Source: JAWXTP01 sp044433415 (lineage in GTDB: Bacteria > Bacteroidota > Bacteroidia > Bacteroidales > Rikenellaceae). Taken from it: a stretch of 10,220 nucleotides of DNA. The notes below the pieces were generated by a model. The model worked only from the letters and a program-made list of their open reading frames with translations, ran no database searches and had not been told where the DNA came from. Position numbers and translations under genes: made by a program. The stretch's first letter is position 1; every line of letters starts with the position of its first letter. Below, piece by piece: positions 8,004-10,220 of the stretch. The stretch spans positions 1 through 10,220 of the forward strand of contig JAWXTP010000107.1 of assembly GCA_044433415.1 (NCBI GenBank). The letters run 5' to 3'.

Positions 8004-8078
8004 AAGGGAAGTTTTAATAATTGGTTTTATTCGATTTTAAATTTAGAAGTTCCCTTAATCTATATTAAAATTATTTTC
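8004..8078. repeat. Repeat copy B at the 3' end of the 281-aa gene
   Basis: Bases 8042-8078 are identical to 6756-6792 over 37 bp, and 8021-8037 are identical to 6685-6701 over 17 bp. The 53-bp segment 8004-8056 has inverted ends (AAGGGAA and TTCCCTT). On the - strand it carries, in a frame different from the resident gene, GAAAATAATTTTAATATAGA then TTAA, i.e. the ENNFNID-stop tail of the nuclease. This marks it as a leftover or duplicated gene end. Confidence 0.85.
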
Positions 8079-8905
8079 AACTTCTTCTTCACCTCCTCAG
8101 GGACTTCCTTTTCATTATCAGTATGATAAGCATGATATGATTGTTTTATATAGTTATCACACTTAAAGGCAATATATTTAGAGCGACTATTATCGTAATA
8201 ATATAAAGATTTATTATCCTCATCAATTTTTGTTGCCATATGCAACATTTCGGTAGCCTCCTCTATACTACACATAAGAACAGACACATTCTCACCTTTA
8301 TTATGCATCTGTCCCTTACCGTTTTCGCCATGCTTAGGATTATGCTTATATATTCTTCTAGGTCTACGATTATATCTAAACCATTCAGCTATGCCCTGTA
8401 TATCTAATTTGTGCTTATCTATCTTTATTTCATAACCACTAATACCAAGAGACACCTTGATACTTTCACTATTCTTGATTGCATCGCAATCTAAAATAAG
8501 AAAAGAATTTTCAGGGTTACTGACTTTCTTTTCTGCAACTACAGATAATGTATCATCAGATATAGTACAATTAAAACACTGATTAATACTATTAATCTTT
8601 TTCGTTTTTCGCCAATCTGTACCCCACCTATTCACAAGTAATCTTATCCTTCTTTCTCTTGAAGGGTAACAATCATCACCCAGTACTTTTATTGGATAGA
8701 GATAGGCTTCAAGATTTTTTGAATCGAAGTAACCATAATAATTCTCATTATTAAAAAATAATTGATTTTCTAGAATCCTATCATACAATAAATCTACATC
8801 CTTAACATTAACAATACTAATTCTATTGAGGTATAGCGGTTCATTATCATTCTCCAACTCAGCAGAAACTGGAAATAGTAAATACAATTCAGCTCTTTCA
8901 CTCAT
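8060..8905 (-). CDS. ATPase-partner protein of unknown function, 281 aa
   Basis: No family recognised. ATG 8905 begins 1 nt after the stop of the ATPase gene, so the two are certainly one operon and probably one system. The protein is soluble, lacks a signal peptide and is rich in charged residues and Asn. The N-terminal third (MSERAELYLLFPVSAELEN, then YFDSKNLEAYLYPI) looks like a beta-rich domain. The C-terminal half has a basic, His/Asn-rich stretch, YNRRPRRIYKHNPKHGENGKG (about 178-198), followed by SVLMCSIEEATEMLHMA and YYYDNSRSKYIAFK, then YHAYH. Clustered Arg, His and Asn residues could form a nucleic-acid-binding or catalytic site, but no named nuclease motif is present. The last codons (KIILI-stop) are supplied by repeat copy B, so the original C-terminus may be altered. 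Effector or sensor of the ATPase module is an inference. Confidence 0.75.
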   Translation of the reverse strand: MSERAELYLLFPVSAELENDNEPLYLNRISIVNVKDVDLLYDRILENQLFFNNENYYGYFDSKNLEAYLYPIKVLGDDCYPSRERRIRLLVNRWGTDWRKTKKINSINQCFNCTISDDTLSVVAEKKVSNPENSFLILDCDAIKNSESIKVSLGISGYEIKIDKHKLDIQGIAEWFRYNRRPRRIYKHNPKHGENGKGQMHNKGENVSVLMCSIEEATEMLHMATKIDEDNKSLYYYDNSRSKYIAFKCDNYIKQSYHAYHTDNEKEVPEEVKKKLKIILI

Positions 8906-8906
8906 C

Positions 8907-10031
8907 TTAATATCCAGTTAATAATTTTAAGTCTATATCAATCTGGTCAAAGAAACCTTTAGGTGGTCTTCTGATATGTCCTCCCTCGTTTACCTCTAAT
9001 TTATTAGCGATAGCTGTATGAGTAGTTTCGTCTCTATCAAAGTAATAAATAGATAATTGTTCAGCTGATAGCTCTTCTTTTACAATTGCTACTAATGCAC
9101 CATTGATTATGTGATCGCTATGGGTCTCTATAATCACCTGAACACCGTTTTTAGCTACCTTTGCTATAAGTAAAGCTAGCTGCGCTTGTCCATTTGGATG
9201 TATATGAGCTTCTGGGTTCTCTATGATAATTAGCGCCCCTGGTTTAGCAGACAATAGTGCTGTAACAACTGGTAATGTGTAAGATATACCAAATCCTATA
9301 TTTTCTGCTTTTAGGTTTCTTATTGGCTTGTTATTTCCTATTCCCTCAAAACCATACGTAATATCAAACGACTGTTTGTCGGGACTGTGAATTACATCAA
9401 TAGTAAGTTTAGTACTAATTTGTCCTTCCCAATATATAATCTGCTCCATTAGGGTAGATTCTTCACTTATACCACTATAATCAACAGCTGTATCACCACC
9501 ATAAGCGTGTATAAAATGCCCTACTAATTCGCCTTGCCCATTTTCTGAAGAAATCTGCTTTAATTTTTCGACCGAGTAGGTATCTAATGGAAATCTACTC
9601 TTTCCACCCCATCGTGCAGCACCTATGTATTGAAAATTTTTATTAAATAGAGAAAGTTTATCAAGATTTTCTCTATTTATAATATCAGTATAATGATGCT
9701 TTTTAATATATGATGCCGTGTAATGCTTCGTTACATCAAATTGAAAATCATATAATGCCTCATCACATATTAATTCAAACTTCATAATAGGCTCTTTAGC
9801 TAATTTATATAGAGCATCATCACCAATACCAATATTACATAGTGGTTTATTTAATTCTAAACCATCATCAAGCAAGACCCCCTTAGTGTGCGATTGTCTA
9901 AGTAGTAACAATGATTGAATAATAGATGTTTTGCCACTTGCATTAACTCCAGTAAGTATAGTCAGATTGCTAAGATCTAAATGAGTATCTTTATGACATT
10001 TAAAATTCGCTATTTGTAACCTTGTTATCAT
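8907..10031 (-). CDS. ABC-type AAA ATPase, DUF3696-like
   Basis: ATP-binding protein of the SMC/ABC-like OLD-related group that powers or gates many defence modules. In its 374 aa: Walker A GVNASGKTS (28-36) right after a typical MITRLQIANFKCHKD start; Q-loop region LLLLRQSH (41-48); YIGAARWGG (135-143), a motif typical of this ATPase group; signature-like NIGFGISYTLP (244-254); Walker B ALIIIENPEAHIHP (266-279); H-loop ETHSDHI (302-308); and a C-terminal PPKGFFDQ (356-363), which is the DUF3696-like signature. No TOPRIM or HNH domain follows, unlike OLD or Gabija GajA proteins, so any nuclease or toxin activity would have to come from the downstream partner. All nucleotide-binding motifs look intact. 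Its start is overlapped by a possible small upstream ORF. Confidence 0.9.
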   Translation of the reverse strand: MITRLQIANFKCHKDTHLDLSNLTILTGVNASGKTSIIQSLLLLRQSHTKGVLLDDGLELNKPLCNIGIGDDALYKLAKEPIMKFELICDEALYDFQFDVTKHYTASYIKKHHYTDIINRENLDKLSLFNKNFQYIGAARWGGKSRFPLDTYSVEKLKQISSENGQGELVGHFIHAYGGDTAVDYSGISEESTLMEQIIYWEGQISTKLTIDVIHSPDKQSFDITYGFEGIGNNKPIRNLKAENIGFGISYTLPVVTALLSAKPGALIIIENPEAHIHPNGQAQLALLIAKVAKNGVQVIIETHSDHIINGALVAIVKEELSAEQLSIYYFDRDETTHTAIANKLEVNEGGHIRRPPKGFFDQIDIDLKLLTGY

Positions 10032-10164
10032 CTGTAATTTTTATATAAATTCCATTAATACTTCTTTCAATTATTTCTATAAACCAAGAGAATCTTCTCT
10101 TTACACTATCTATTCCACCTGTACCTCCAGAAAATGAATAAGAATATGATTTTGAGTCTCTCAT
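10000..10164 (-). CDS. Possible 54-aa ORF overlapping the ATPase start
   Basis: Starts MRDSKSYSYSFSGGTGG and continues through a helical-looking SVKRRFSWFIEIIERSINGI segment to a stop inside the ATPase gene, overlapping its first 32 bases. The composition looks protein-like rather than random, and the overlap would suit translational coupling. Its ATG uses the last two bases of the edge palindrome, and the frame stays open for 42 nt upstream into the palindrome (to a stop at 10207-10209) with no other ATG, so the protein may really begin earlier and be cut by whatever created the palindrome. Not recognised. It could be a small operon member, the end of a larger upstream gene, or a chance ORF. 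Confidence 0.4.
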   Translation of the reverse strand: MRDSKSYSYSFSGGTGGIDSVKRRFSWFIEIIERSINGIYIKITDDNKVTNSEF

Positions 10165-10220
10165 AGCAGTTATTAAATTACATATAAAACAATCTTTATA
10201 TGTAATTTAATAACTGCTAT
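10163..10220. repeat. Perfect 26-bp-arm inverted repeat at the window edge
   Basis: Bases 10163-10188 are the exact reverse complement of 10195-10220, separated by the 6-nt loop ACAATC. The outer end coincides with the last base of the window, so the arms may be longer. No T-run follows on the - strand, so it is not a standard terminator for an upstream gene. It may be a real hairpin or a fold-back join at a sequence end. Confidence 0.9.

Noticed and set aside
8004..8056. Integron attC site or MITE
   Set aside because: The inverted ends are only 7 bp, no attC core (RYYYAAC/GTTRRRY) pair is seen, there is no clear target-site duplication and no integrase or transposase is nearby.
8907..10031. 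OLD-family or Gabija GajA nuclease
   Set aside because: The C-terminus has no TOPRIM acidic motifs; it ends soon after the H-loop with a DUF3696-like GFFDQ segment.

Overview
The window looks like a chromosomal stretch from a member of the Bacteroidota, most likely Bacteroidales-like. The DNA is AT-rich. The first gene is a Bacteroidota-style TonB-dependent receptor with a carboxypeptidase-regulatory-like N-terminal domain. The one promoter I can read has the Bacteroidota -7 box (TAnnTTTG). The metabolic proteins also read like Bacteroidota versions of their families. I cannot name a genus.

Positions 1-5627 (+ strand) are conserved housekeeping or envelope genes. They comprise a TonB-dependent outer-membrane receptor whose first codon or codons lie just outside the window, a strong 17-bp-stem terminator, and a promoter followed by a two-gene operon. 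That operon encodes a malic enzyme without the usual phosphotransacetylase domain and an Xaa-Pro aminopeptidase, joined by a TAATG overlap. A hairpin at 5637-5677 separates this block from convergent genes.

Positions 5686-10220 (all genes on the - strand) look like an accessory, defence-type region. In transcription order (right to left) it holds: a perfect 26-bp-arm palindrome at the right edge; a possible 54-aa ORF; an ABC-type AAA ATPase of the DUF3696-like class; a 281-aa partner of unknown function starting 1 nt after the ATPase stop; a DUF1016/YhcG-type PDDEXK nuclease; and a 309-aa protein I do not recognise. The ATPase plus partner is the best candidate for an undescribed two-gene system, by analogy with anti-phage modules that pair an ABC ATPase with an effector. 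This is inference only.

The accessory part also shows rearrangement. The 3' end of the nuclease gene and the 3' end of the 281-aa gene share a perfect 37-bp direct repeat and, nearby, a second shared 17-bp block. In the second copy the nuclease tail (VENNFNID-stop) is still readable out of frame, so the partner gene appears to have been joined to the remnant of another nuclease-type gene end. No tRNA, rRNA, CRISPR array, transposase or integrase was seen.
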